From Falsiroseomonas sp046052145 (GTDB lineage Bacteria > Pseudomonadota > Alphaproteobacteria > Acetobacterales > Acetobacteraceae), in assembly GCA_046052145.1 (NCBI GenBank), contig JBJOMW010000012.1:1-64000 (forward strand): DNA of 64,000 nt, in the 5' to 3' direction. This document shows positions 16,895 to 24,807 of this stretch, in pieces. The notes below the pieces were generated by a model, which saw only the letters and a list, made by a program, of their open reading frames with translations, was not told where the DNA came from and ran no database searches. Each line of letters begins with the position of its first letter. The stretch's first letter is position 1. The translations under genes and the position numbers were made by a program.

Positions 16895-17149
16895 TCACCC
16901 GTGCCGTAACTTCACCCACAGGATCAGCGCGCAGAGCGGCACGGTGACGATGTTCGCCGCCACCAGCCCCCAGGACCCGACCAGCGCCCCATAGGTGAAC
17001 CAGAGCGAGTTGCCGACCACGAGCAGCACCAGCAGCCCGGCGTTCACATCCCGCGCCGAGCGCGTCCGCCAGGTCTGCACCGCCTGGGGCACGAAGGCGC
17101 TGGTTGTCATGGCTCCGGCCAGAAGGCCGATCAGTTCCACCGCATCCAC
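16895..17149 (-). CDS. SemiSWEET-family sugar transporter (PQ-loop, 3 TM)
   Basis: An 84-residue membrane protein with three helices and the PQ-loop signature SAFVPQAVQTWRTRSARDVN, as in bacterial SemiSWEET proteins, which dimerise to form a bidirectional sugar uniporter. Helices are roughly residues 3-20, 38-58 and 62-80. No ATG fits; the GTG at 17149 (VDAVELIGLLAGAMT) aligns with the family start and has GGGAAAGGG about ten bases upstream. Sugar specificity is unknown. Its neighbours are unrelated, and it is transcribed away from the GNAT gene. Confidence 0.85.
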   Translation of the reverse strand: MDAVELIGLLAGAMTTSAFVPQAVQTWRTRSARDVNAGLLVLLVVGNSLWFTYGALVGSWGLVAANIVTVPLCALILWVKLRHG

Positions 17150-17197
17150 GCGATCGCACCCTTTCCCCCGCCCCGCCCGATGCCTATGCATCCCCCC

Positions 17198-17800
17198 ATG
17201 TCCGACGTCCATCTGCGCTTCGAGACACTGGCCGGCGCGGCGCTGCATCCGCTGCTGCCCGATCTCGCGCGGCTCCGCATCGCTGTCTTCCGCGACTGGC
17301 CCTACCTCTATGAGGGCGACGAGGCCTATGAGCGGCGCTACCTCCGCGCCTATGCCGACGCCCCCGGCGCCGCCATCGTCGTCTGCCGCGACGGCGAGCG
17401 CGTGGTGGGCGCTGCCACCTGCGAGCCCATGACCCAGGGCCACGCCCCCGTCCGCGCCGTCTTCGAGGCCGCCGGTCTCGACCCGGCGGGTTTCTGTTAC
17501 TTCGGCGAATCGGTGCTGCTCGCGCCCTATCGTGGCCGCGGCGCGGGCGTGCGGTTCTTCGCGGAGCGCGAGGCCCATGCGCGCGCCATCGGCCTTAGCT
17601 TCGCTGCCTTCTGCGGCGTGGTCCGCGACCCGGCCGACCCGCGCCGCCCGGCCGGGCATGTGCCCCTCGACGCGTTCTGGCGGAAGCGCGGCTACACGCC
17701 GCGCCCGGACCTTGCCGTCACCTTTGATTGGAAGGAGGTCGGCGCCACGGCCGAGACCCCGCACCGCCTGACCTTCTGGATCAAGGAACTGGCGGCATGA
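17198..17800 (+). CDS. GNAT-family N-acetyltransferase paired with a nitrilase
   Basis: A 200-residue acetyltransferase of the GNAT fold. GFCYFGESVLLAPYRGRGAGVRFF carries the acetyl-CoA loop (YRGRGAGVRFF), and DAFWRKRGYTPRP the distal motif. The stop overlaps the start of the nitrilase-family gene (ATGA), an arrangement that occurs in other proteobacteria as separate or fused GNAT/carbon-nitrogen hydrolase proteins, which suggests the two act on one substrate. Start is ambiguous between ATG 17180 and ATG 17198; I choose the latter because MSDVHLRFETL looks like a natural N-terminus. No clear Shine-Dalgarno precedes either. Confidence 0.82.
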   Translation: MSDVHLRFETLAGAALHPLLPDLARLRIAVFRDWPYLYEGDEAYERRYLRAYADAPGAAIVVCRDGERVVGAATCEPMTQGHAPVRAVFEAAGLDPAGFCYFGESVLLAPYRGRGAGVRFFAEREAHARAIGLSFAAFCGVVRDPADPRRPAGHVPLDAFWRKRGYTPRPDLAVTFDWKEVGATAETPHRLTFWIKELAA

Positions 17801-18693
17801 CCCCCCCGCCGGCCCACCCGCTCCGCCTCGGCCTGCTGCAATACCCCGTCGAGCGCCCGGCCTCGATCGCCGCCTGGGGCGCCAAGCTCGACCATTGGAT
17901 CGCGCAGGCGAAGGACCAGGCCGATCTGCTGGTCCTGCCCGAATATGCCTGCGTCGAGCTCGGCGCGGCGCTGGTCGGGCGCGAGGTCACGGATGAGGCG
18001 ACAGAGCTCGCCGCCATGGTCGCGAACGCCGAGCCCATCCTTGCCGCGATGCGCGCCGCCGCGACCCGCAACGCCATCTGGCTGCTGCCGGGCACCCTGC
18101 CAGTCCGCTTCGGCGACCGCGTGGTCGCCCGCGCCCCGCTGATTGCGCCCGATGGCCGCATGGCCTTCCAGGACAAGCGCATCATGACCCGCTTCGAGGC
18201 CGAGCGCTGGGGCGTCTCCCCCGGCGCGCCGCCGCGCGTCTTCGACACGCCCTGGGGCCGGCTTGGCATCGCCATCTGCTACGATGTCGAATTCCCGAAG
18301 CTGGTCCGCGCCCAGGTGGAGGCGGGTGCCTGGGCGATCCTCGCACCCTCCTGCACCGATAGCCGCCATGGCGCGACGCGCGTGCTGGTCTCGGCCGCCG
18401 CGCGCGCCATCGAGAACCAGTGCTATGTCGCCACCACGCCCACGGTTGGCGAGGCGCCCTGGTCCGCCGCGCTCGACGTCAATCGCGGCCATGCCGCGGT
18501 GTTCGGCCCGGCCGATCGCGGCTTCCCCGAAGATGGCGTGCTGGCCGCCGGCACGGCGGACGCGCCAGGCTGGGTCTTCGCCACCCTCGACCCCGCGGCG
18601 TTGGCGGAGGTGCGAGAGCACGGCGCGGTGCGCAACCACCGCGACTGGCCGCGCAGCCCTATCCCGGCGCCGACGCCGGCGGAGTTCGCCTGA
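17797..18693 (+). CDS. Carbon-nitrogen hydrolase (nitrilase superfamily)
   Basis: Hydrolyses a C-N bond (amide, nitrile or carbamoyl) through a Glu-Lys-Cys triad. All three residues are visible in the 298-residue protein: Glu49 in VLPEYACVE, Lys127 in FQDKRIM and Cys161 in ICYDVEFP. Length and spacing are standard for single-domain amidases of the superfamily. The start ATG overlaps the GNAT stop, and its own stop overlaps lpxB (TGATG), so GNAT, amidase and lpxB are probably co-translated. The natural substrate is unknown; a repair or deamidation role like that of Nit proteins is possible. Confidence 0.9.
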   Translation: MTPPPAHPLRLGLLQYPVERPASIAAWGAKLDHWIAQAKDQADLLVLPEYACVELGAALVGREVTDEATELAAMVANAEPILAAMRAAATRNAIWLLPGTLPVRFGDRVVARAPLIAPDGRMAFQDKRIMTRFEAERWGVSPGAPPRVFDTPWGRLGIAICYDVEFPKLVRAQVEAGAWAILAPSCTDSRHGATRVLVSAAARAIENQCYVATTPTVGEAPWSAALDVNRGHAAVFGPADRGFPEDGVLAAGTADAPGWVFATLDPAALAEVREHGAVRNHRDWPRSPIPAPTPAEFA

Positions 18694-19847
18694 TGCTGAT
18701 CTACATCGTGGCCGGCGAAGCCTCCGGCGATGCCCTCGGCGCGCGGCTGGTCGCGGCGCTGCGGGCGCGCGAGCCCGGCCTCGGCTTCGCCGGCATCGGC
18801 GGGGCGCGGATGGCCGAGCAGGGCGTCGAAAGCCTGTTCCCGATGCGCGAATTGGCGCTGATGGGGCTGATCGAGGTGCTGCCCAATATCCGCAACCTCG
18901 CCCGCCGCCTGCAACAGACGGTGGCAGACATCACCGCCCGCCGCCCCGCCGCCATCGTCACCATCGACAGCCCGGGCTTCACCATGCGGCTGGCAGAGCG
19001 CGTGAAACCGCTCGGCATCCCCATCATCCATTATGTCGCGCCGCAGATCTGGGCCTGGCGGCCGGGGCGCGTGGCGAAGATCCGCCAACGGGTGGACCGC
19101 ATCCTCTGCCTGCTGCCCTTCGAGCCGGTGATCTTCGAGGCCGCCGGCATCCCCGCCAGCTTCGTGGGCCACCCGGTGCTGGAAAGCGGCGCCGATGCCG
19201 GCGACGCCGCCCGTTTTCGGGCCGCGCACGGGGTCAGCCCGGCGGAGCGCCCGCTGCTGGTCATGCCCGGCAGCCGGCGGATGGAGGCCAAGCGCCTGCT
19301 GCCGCTGTTCGGCTCAGCCCTCGGGCTGCTGGCGGCGCGCCGGCCGGGGCTTCGCCCCATCGTCCCCGTCTCCCCGGTCGTGGCGGAGCTGGTGCGGGCG
19401 GGCGTCGCCGGCTGGCCGGGCCGGCCCATCCTGGTCGAGGCGCTCCCCGACAAGCACGATGCCTTCGCCGCCGTGGCGGCGGGTGGCGGGGCGGGGCTGA
19501 TCAAATCCGGGACATCGAGCCTCGAGATGGCGGTGGCCGGCATCCCGCATGTGGTCGCCTATCGCGTGAACCCGATCACTGCGGCGATCGTGCAGCGGCT
19601 GGTCCAGGTGCGCTTCGCCTCGCTGGTCAATCTGCTGGCCGAGCGCGAGGTCGCGCCCGAATACCTCCAGGACCGCGCGACGCCCGAGGCGCTGGCGGCC
19701 GCGCTGGAGCGGCTATTGGAGGGCCCCGACGCGAGCGCCCAGCGCGACGCCTTCCGCGGCGTCCTGGGCCAGCTGCACCCCCCGGGCCTGGCACCGAGCG
19801 CGGCGGCGGCGGAGGCGGTGCTGGCGGAGCTGGCAGGCCGGGGCTGA
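18693..19847 (+). CDS. lpxB: Lipid-A-disaccharide synthase
   Basis: GT19 glycosyltransferase that joins UDP-2,3-diacylglucosamine and lipid X into the tetraacyl disaccharide 1-phosphate at the inner membrane. 384 residues: IVAGEASGDALGARL at the N-terminus, TIDSPGFTMRLA, YVAPQIWAWRPGR, SFVGHPVLE, MPGSRRMEAKRLLPLF and KSGTSSLEMAVAGIPHVVAYR are all family signatures. Start is ATG at 18693 in a TGATG overlap. The usual neighbours lpxD, fabZ and lpxA are absent; a Gfo/Idh oxidoreductase lies convergent beyond a repeat block. Confidence 0.94.
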   Translation: MLIYIVAGEASGDALGARLVAALRAREPGLGFAGIGGARMAEQGVESLFPMRELALMGLIEVLPNIRNLARRLQQTVADITARRPAAIVTIDSPGFTMRLAERVKPLGIPIIHYVAPQIWAWRPGRVAKIRQRVDRILCLLPFEPVIFEAAGIPASFVGHPVLESGADAGDAARFRAAHGVSPAERPLLVMPGSRRMEAKRLLPLFGSALGLLAARRPGLRPIVPVSPVVAELVRAGVAGWPGRPILVEALPDKHDAFAAVAAGGGAGLIKSGTSSLEMAVAGIPHVVAYRVNPITAAIVQRLVQVRFASLVNLLAEREVAPEYLQDRATPEALAAALERLLEGPDASAQRDAFRGVLGQLHPPGLAPSAAAAEAVLAELAGRG

Positions 19848-19980
19848 GGCGGGCGTTTTCGCTGGACCGGGACGGGTACCGGGCGCACCATAGGAACATA
19901 TGCCGCGCCTGAGAGGGCCGGCATGGCTCCTTAAAGCTGTTCATCCGCCAGCACGCCAAGGCCGAGAAGGCTAGGCCCCA

Positions 19981-20073
19981 GATATTGTCCGAAACACCCG
20001 GATGTTCCGCGAGCCGGGGATTTTGTCCGAAACCGCCGACGTGCCCCGGGCCGAGGATTTTGTCCGAAACCGC
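19981..20073. repeat. Three direct repeats, possible insertion-sequence end
   Basis: A 14-16 bp unit with core TTGTCCGAAAC occurs three times: near 19981-19995, 20018-20036 and 20055-20073, with spacings of about 38 and 37 bp. The last two copies share 19 identical bases (GGATTTTGTCCGAAACCGC), and flanking bases (CCGGGGA / CCGAGGA) are also similar. The block fills most of the 233-bp gap between the convergent lpxB and Gfo/Idh genes. Multiple short terminal repeats of this kind are typical of IS21-family element ends, but no istA/istB or target duplication is seen, so a relic is inference. Bases 19848-19980 show nothing definite. Confidence 0.5.
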
Positions 20074-20080
20074 GGTCCTC

Positions 20081-21013
20081 TCAGCCGATCGCGGCCTCCA
20101 CCGCCAGCGCAGCCTTCAGCGCCCGCCGGCCCGCCGCCGCATCCACCACCGGCGCTACTCCGTCCAGGCAGGCCGCGGCGAAGCCCGCCTGCTCGGCCTC
20201 CAGGCTGTCATGGTCGGTCCAGCTCGACCGGTCGAGGCCGAAGCCCGGCATGGTCTCCAACGCCTCTGCCCCGCCGCGGCGCATCGCCACCAGGCTGCGG
20301 TCGAGGAAGTTCACTGCCATCTCCCCCTCCCGCCCCAGCACGCGCAACCGCCGCTCCATTGTCACGGAAACGCGGGAGGACGTGATCACCGCCGCCCGGC
20401 CGGAGGGAAAGCGGAACCGCGCCACGGCGAAATCCGGATGGTCAGAGGCCACCCGAGCGCCGACCGCCTCGACCGCCGAAGGCTCCTCCCCGGCGAGCGT
20501 CAGGACCAGGTCGATGTCGTGGATCATCAAATCCAGCACGACGGAGACATCGAGGCTCCGCGGCCGGAAGGGCGCAGCGCGCACCGCCTCCCACGAAAGC
20601 GCCCCCTCGCGCCCCGGCGCGGCAACCACCGCCCGGAAGGCGGCCGAAAAGCGCTCGATATGGCCGACCTGCAGCACCCGCCCCCGCGCGGCAGCCATCT
20701 CGGCCAGCGCATCGGCCTCGGCCAGCGTCGCCGCGATGGGCTTTTCCATGAAGAGGTGCCGCCCTGCCTCCAGCACCGCCCGGCCGAGCGCAAAGTGAAA
20801 GCGCGTGGGTGCCGCGACGATCACCGCCTCGGCGGCCTCGATCGCCTCCGCGAGGCCGAGCGCCGGCGCCCCGGCCTCGGCGGCCACCAGCGCGGCGCGG
20901 GCCGGGTCGGCGTCATGAATGCCGACCAGCCGGGTCCGCGCCCCCTTGGCCGCCTTCAGCGCATGAAAGCGCCCGAAATGCCCCGCCCCCAGCACCGCCA
21001 CCCGCAGCGTCAT
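20081..21013 (-). CDS. Gfo/Idh/MocA-family oxidoreductase
   Basis: NAD(P)-dependent sugar or sugar-nucleotide dehydrogenase of 310 residues. N-terminal Rossmann fold MTLRVAVLGAGHFGRFHA, then EKPIAAT with the conserved Lys and DLMIHDIDLVL with the His/Asp pair typical of the C-terminal domain. Start is ATG at 21013; longer in-frame extensions to 21127 do not resemble protein. In several alphaproteobacteria a family member sits next to lpxB or lpxI, and GnnA, which oxidises UDP-GlcNAc for amide-linked lipid A, belongs to this family. A lipid A role is thus possible here, but no gnnB aminotransferase is present. Confidence 0.85.
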   Translation of the reverse strand: MTLRVAVLGAGHFGRFHALKAAKGARTRLVGIHDADPARAALVAAEAGAPALGLAEAIEAAEAVIVAAPTRFHFALGRAVLEAGRHLFMEKPIAATLAEADALAEMAAARGRVLQVGHIERFSAAFRAVVAAPGREGALSWEAVRAAPFRPRSLDVSVVLDLMIHDIDLVLTLAGEEPSAVEAVGARVASDHPDFAVARFRFPSGRAAVITSSRVSVTMERRLRVLGREGEMAVNFLDRSLVAMRRGGAEALETMPGFGLDRSSWTDHDSLEAEQAGFAAACLDGVAPVVDAAAGRRALKAALAVEAAIG

Positions 21014-21153
21014 CGCCCTACCCTTGATCCGGAGCCCCAGACATAGCCGGGCTTGCATCGGGGGGCACCCCCGCGCATGTTCCGCGGCCAAAGGACCGCG
21101 GCCCGGCAGGGGTTTCGTGGCCATCACCCAGGGACCCGGGCTCGTCTGACGCC

Positions 21154-23724
21154 ATGATGTATTTCGCCCGCTGGAAGGCGCTCGCCATTGTCGGCGTCTG
21201 CCTCCTCGGCGTCCTGATCTCGCTGCCGAACCTCCTCCCGCGGGAGAGCCTGCCCAACTGGGCCCGCCAGATCAGCCTTGGCCTCGATCTGCGCGGCGGC
21301 TCCTACCTGCTGCTGGAGGTGGACACCTCCGTGATGGTGCGGGAACGGCTTGAGACGTTGGTCGAGACCACCCGCCGCGGCACGGCCGCCGCCACGCCGC
21401 GCATCCTCTACACCGGCCTTGCCGCCAACCCCGCCGAGCGGCGCGTCTCTCTCCGTGTCTCCGACCCTGCTCGTGCGAATGACGTCGCGCGCATCCTACG
21501 CGAGGCCGCGATCCAGGTCGGCGCCGGCACCGCCTCGCAGCAGCCCGACATCGACGTGACGGTGAGCCCCGACGGCATCGTCACCGCGACGCTCACCGAG
21601 CTCGCGCTGCGCGCCAAGGCATCGAGCGCCGTCGAGCAATCGCTCGAGATCGTGCGCCGGCGCATTGACGAAAGCGGCCTGGTCGAAGCGCTGATCGCCC
21701 GCCAGGGGCAGAACCGCATCCTGGTGCAGCTGCCCGGCGTCGAGGACCCGGCCCGCATCAAGGATCTGCTCGGCCGCACCGCGCGCATGACCTTCCACCT
21801 GGTGGACGAAAGCGTGGATGCGCGCAGCGCCACCACCGCCCCGCCCGGCGTGATGCTGCTGGCCGGCGAGCGCGGCCAGGAGCGCTACGCGGTGCGCCGC
21901 CGCGTCGAGGTGGACGGCGCCAACCTGACCGATGCACGCGCCGGCCAGGACAGCCGCACCGGCGAATGGGTGGTGAACTTCACCTTCGATTCCATCGGCA
22001 CCCGCCGCTTCGCCGAAATCACGCGCAACAACACCGGCCGGCCCTTTGCCATCGTCCTCGACGACAAGGTGATAACCGCGCCAGTGATCCGCGAGCCGAT
22101 CACCGGTGGCCGCGGCCAGATCAGCGGCAGCTTCACCGTGCAGAGCGCGAACGACCTGTCCGTGCTGCTGCGCGCCGGCGCGCTCCCCGCGCCGCTGACC
22201 GTGGTGGAGGAACGCACCGTCGGGCCCGAGCTCGGCGCGGATGCGATCCGCGCGGGCGTCATCTCGCTCGCCGTCGGCACCGCCTTCGTCTTCCTCTACA
22301 TGGGCTTCGCCTACGGCTTCTTCGGCTGGATCGCCAACATCGCGCTGTTGGCGAACATCATCATCATGATCGGCGTGCTCAGCGTGATGGGCGCGACGCT
22401 GACCCTGCCCGGCATCGCCGGCATCGTGCTGACGCTCGGCACCGCGCTCGATGCCAATATCCTGATCAACGAACGCATCCGGGAAGAGATCAAGAACGGG
22501 CGAAGTCCGATCAATGCGCTGGAAGCCGGCTACACCAAGGCCTCCGGCACGATCCTGGATTCGAACCTGACGAACCTGATCGCCATGGCCTGTCTCTATG
22601 GCTTTGGCAGCGGCCCGGTGCGCGGCTTCGCGGTGACGGTTGCCGTCGGCACCATCGTGCAGATGTGGACCGCGACTGTGGTAACGCGGCTCATCATCTC
22701 CTGGTGGTTCCGCACCCGCCGCCCGAAGGAGCTGCCGGTGCTGGAGCGGCCGGGCCTCTCCTTCCTGCAGCGCCTCGGCCGGCCGCTGTTCCGCCTGGTG
22801 CCGGACGACACCAAGATCCGCTTCATGAAGGGTGCGAAGATCGGGCTGGTCTTCTCCGCCCTCGTCTCCACCGCCTCGGTCGGGCTTGCGGTCTACCCGG
22901 GCCTTGAGAAGGGCATCGACTTCCGCGGCGGCATCGTGATGGAGGTCCGCACGCCAGGCCCGGCGAACCTCGCACAGCTCCGCTCGACCGTCAGCGGGCT
23001 CAACCTCGGCGATGTCGGGCTGCAGGAATTCGGCTCGCCCGACAGCGTGCTGGTGCGCCTGCCGGTGCAGGCCGACGAAGCGGGCACGCAGCGCGCGGTG
23101 GCGCAGGTGCGTGCTGCCCTCGAACAGGTCGCGCCCGGCACGCGTATTCTGCGGGTGGAGGCCGTCGGCAACCGCATCTCGGCCGAGCTCTTCATGGGCG
23201 GGCTGATCGCGCTCGGCATCAGCTTCCTCGCTATGCTTCTCTACATCTGGTTTCGGTTCGAATGGCAGTTCGCGGTGGCCGGCATCGCGACGCTGCTGCT
23301 GGATACCACCAAGGTCGTGGGCCTGATGGTGGTGACGGGGATCGAGTTCAACTTGACGACCGTCGCCGCGATCCTGACCATCATCGGCTTCAACGCCAAC
23401 GACAAGGTCGTGGTCTTCGATCGCATGCGGGAGAATTTGCGCAAGTACAAGCAGATGCCGCTCCGCGACCTTGTGGATCTCTCGATCAACGAGACGCTGA
23501 ACCGCAGCATCGGGACGTCGATGACGCTGCTCCTGTCGGCCTTGCCGCTGGCGCTGTTCGGCGGCGACACGCTGTCGGGCTTCGCCTGGCTGATGGTCGC
23601 GGGCATCGTGATCGGCACCGCATCTTCGACCTTCATCGCCGCGCCGATCGTGCTGTTCACCGGCGCGAAGTCGCTGCGGAAGGCCGAGCCCGCCGCGCCC
23701 CCAGCCGGAGCACCCGCCAGGTGA
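21154..23724 (+). CDS. secDF: Protein translocase subunit SecDF (fused SecD and SecF)
   Basis: Proton-driven accessory complex that pulls secreted proteins through SecYEG; here SecD and SecF are one 856-residue chain. The SecD part (about 1-515) has a first helix at 7-27, SLGLDLRGGSYLLLEVD, the periplasmic P1 domain and a six-helix region with TALDANILINERIREE near 430-445. The SecF part (about 535-845) has KGIDFRGGIVMEV near 587 and TIIGFNANDKVVVFDRMREN near 742. Essential Asp residues of both halves are present. Most proteobacteria keep the genes separate. The stop overlaps the next gene in TGATG. Start could be either of two adjacent ATGs. Confidence 0.95.
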   Translation: MMYFARWKALAIVGVCLLGVLISLPNLLPRESLPNWARQISLGLDLRGGSYLLLEVDTSVMVRERLETLVETTRRGTAAATPRILYTGLAANPAERRVSLRVSDPARANDVARILREAAIQVGAGTASQQPDIDVTVSPDGIVTATLTELALRAKASSAVEQSLEIVRRRIDESGLVEALIARQGQNRILVQLPGVEDPARIKDLLGRTARMTFHLVDESVDARSATTAPPGVMLLAGERGQERYAVRRRVEVDGANLTDARAGQDSRTGEWVVNFTFDSIGTRRFAEITRNNTGRPFAIVLDDKVITAPVIREPITGGRGQISGSFTVQSANDLSVLLRAGALPAPLTVVEERTVGPELGADAIRAGVISLAVGTAFVFLYMGFAYGFFGWIANIALLANIIIMIGVLSVMGATLTLPGIAGIVLTLGTALDANILINERIREEIKNGRSPINALEAGYTKASGTILDSNLTNLIAMACLYGFGSGPVRGFAVTVAVGTIVQMWTATVVTRLIISWWFRTRRPKELPVLERPGLSFLQRLGRPLFRLVPDDTKIRFMKGAKIGLVFSALVSTASVGLAVYPGLEKGIDFRGGIVMEVRTPGPANLAQLRSTVSGLNLGDVGLQEFGSPDSVLVRLPVQADEAGTQRAVAQVRAALEQVAPGTRILRVEAVGNRISAELFMGGLIALGISFLAMLLYIWFRFEWQFAVAGIATLLLDTTKVVGLMVVTGIEFNLTTVAAILTIIGFNANDKVVVFDRMRENLRKYKQMPLRDLVDLSINETLNRSIGTSMTLLLSALPLALFGGDTLSGFAWLMVAGIVIGTASSTFIAAPIVLFTGAKSLRKAEPAAPPAGAPAR

Positions 23725-24662
23725 TGCTCCCGCGCCGCGCCGCGCTGACGCTGCTGGCAGGGCTTGCCCTGCCAGGCGTCGCGCGCGCCGGCCGGCGCGA
23801 ACCGCTGGAATTGCTGGTCCCGGCGCAAACGGGCGCACCCGCCGATCGCTGGGCGCGAGCCATGGCCCCCTTCCTGGAACGCGCCTGGCCGCGCCAGCCG
23901 ATCAAGATCATCAACCGGCCGGGCCGGCATGGTCTCGACGCGCTGGCGGAACTGGCCATGGCCGGTGAGCGGCGCGTGATCGGCGTGCTCACCACGCCTC
24001 TGTTGCTCGCCCGCGCGGTGGAGACGAACGAGCCCTCGCCGCTCGGCCGGATCACGCCGCTTGCGGCACTGATCGAGGAACCGGTGGTGGTCGTCGCCGC
24101 GCCGGGCGGTGTTTCGAGCCTGGACGCGCTCCGCGACGGCGCGCCCGGCAGCGTCATCGGCACGCCGCCGGCCGGCACAGGTGCGCATCTGGCTGGCGTG
24201 CGGCTGGCCGAGCGCGCCAGCATGCCCCTGCTCGCCTTCCCCTCTGCCGCCGCGGCGCGTCAGGCGGCCGCTGCCGGCCATGTCGCGGCCGCGGCGCTGA
24301 CCCTGCCCGAGGCCATCGGCTTCCTGCGAGAAAACCGGCTGGTCGCGCTCGGCGTCGCCGCCTCGCGCCGGACGCCGCTCCTGCCCGACCTGCCCACCTT
24401 GCGGGAGGCGGGGCTGGAGGCGCTGGGCGCGACGCGTCGCGGCTTCGCTCTCGCCCAGGGCGCACCGCAGGGCTGGCGCGACCAACTGCTGACCGGGCTG
24501 GAAGCGCTGGCGAGCGACCCCGACCTCGCCCAGCAATGCGCCGAGACCGGCCAAGTGCCGCGCTTCCTCGGGCGGGAAGCCTGGGGCTCCCTGCTCAGCC
24601 GCCAGGATGAGGAGCTGCGGCGGCGCTGGCGCGAGGAACCCTGGCTGCCGCGCCGCGCCTGA
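23724..24662 (+). CDS. Bug (TctC-like) periplasmic solute-binding protein
   Basis: Receptor of the Bordetella uptake gene family, 312 residues with a signal peptide (MLPRRAALTLLAGLALPGVARA). Family landmarks: LELLVPAQTGAPADRWARAM, IINRPGRHGLDAL, PLAALIEEPVVVVAAPGG, GTPPAGTGAHLAGVRLAE and LPDLPTLREAGL. The first ligand loop is less canonical than in the other two Bug proteins of the window (no PxGxxD). Bug proteins bind carboxylates or amides, with or without a TctAB permease; none is here. The start is coupled to the secDF stop (TGATG), an odd partner for a nutrient receptor. Confidence 0.82.
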   Translation: MLPRRAALTLLAGLALPGVARAGRREPLELLVPAQTGAPADRWARAMAPFLERAWPRQPIKIINRPGRHGLDALAELAMAGERRVIGVLTTPLLLARAVETNEPSPLGRITPLAALIEEPVVVVAAPGGVSSLDALRDGAPGSVIGTPPAGTGAHLAGVRLAERASMPLLAFPSAAAARQAAAAGHVAAAALTLPEAIGFLRENRLVALGVAASRRTPLLPDLPTLREAGLEALGATRRGFALAQGAPQGWRDQLLTGLEALASDPDLAQQCAETGQVPRFLGREAWGSLLSRQDEELRRRWREEPWLPRRA

Positions 24663-24807
24663 TCCGGCCGGCCAGATAATCATTGCGAAAAACAACCAAT
24701 TGGGGTAGTGGAAGCTCTCCCCATAGTTGAGCCGCACATGCCGCGTTGCGGCCCTCACCCTGCCATCCTGGTCGCCGACCGCGGCCCTCTCAGGCGGCCT
24801 TGAGGCC

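Noticed and set aside
21496..23838. A 780-residue leftward open frame over secDF
   Set aside because: SecDF has complete conserved motifs on the other strand; the long frame results from GC bias at third positions.
24676..24687. ATAATCATTGCG, also present at 55560-55571
   Set aside because: A 12-base match between two points of a 64-kb window is expected by chance, and the surrounding bases do not agree.
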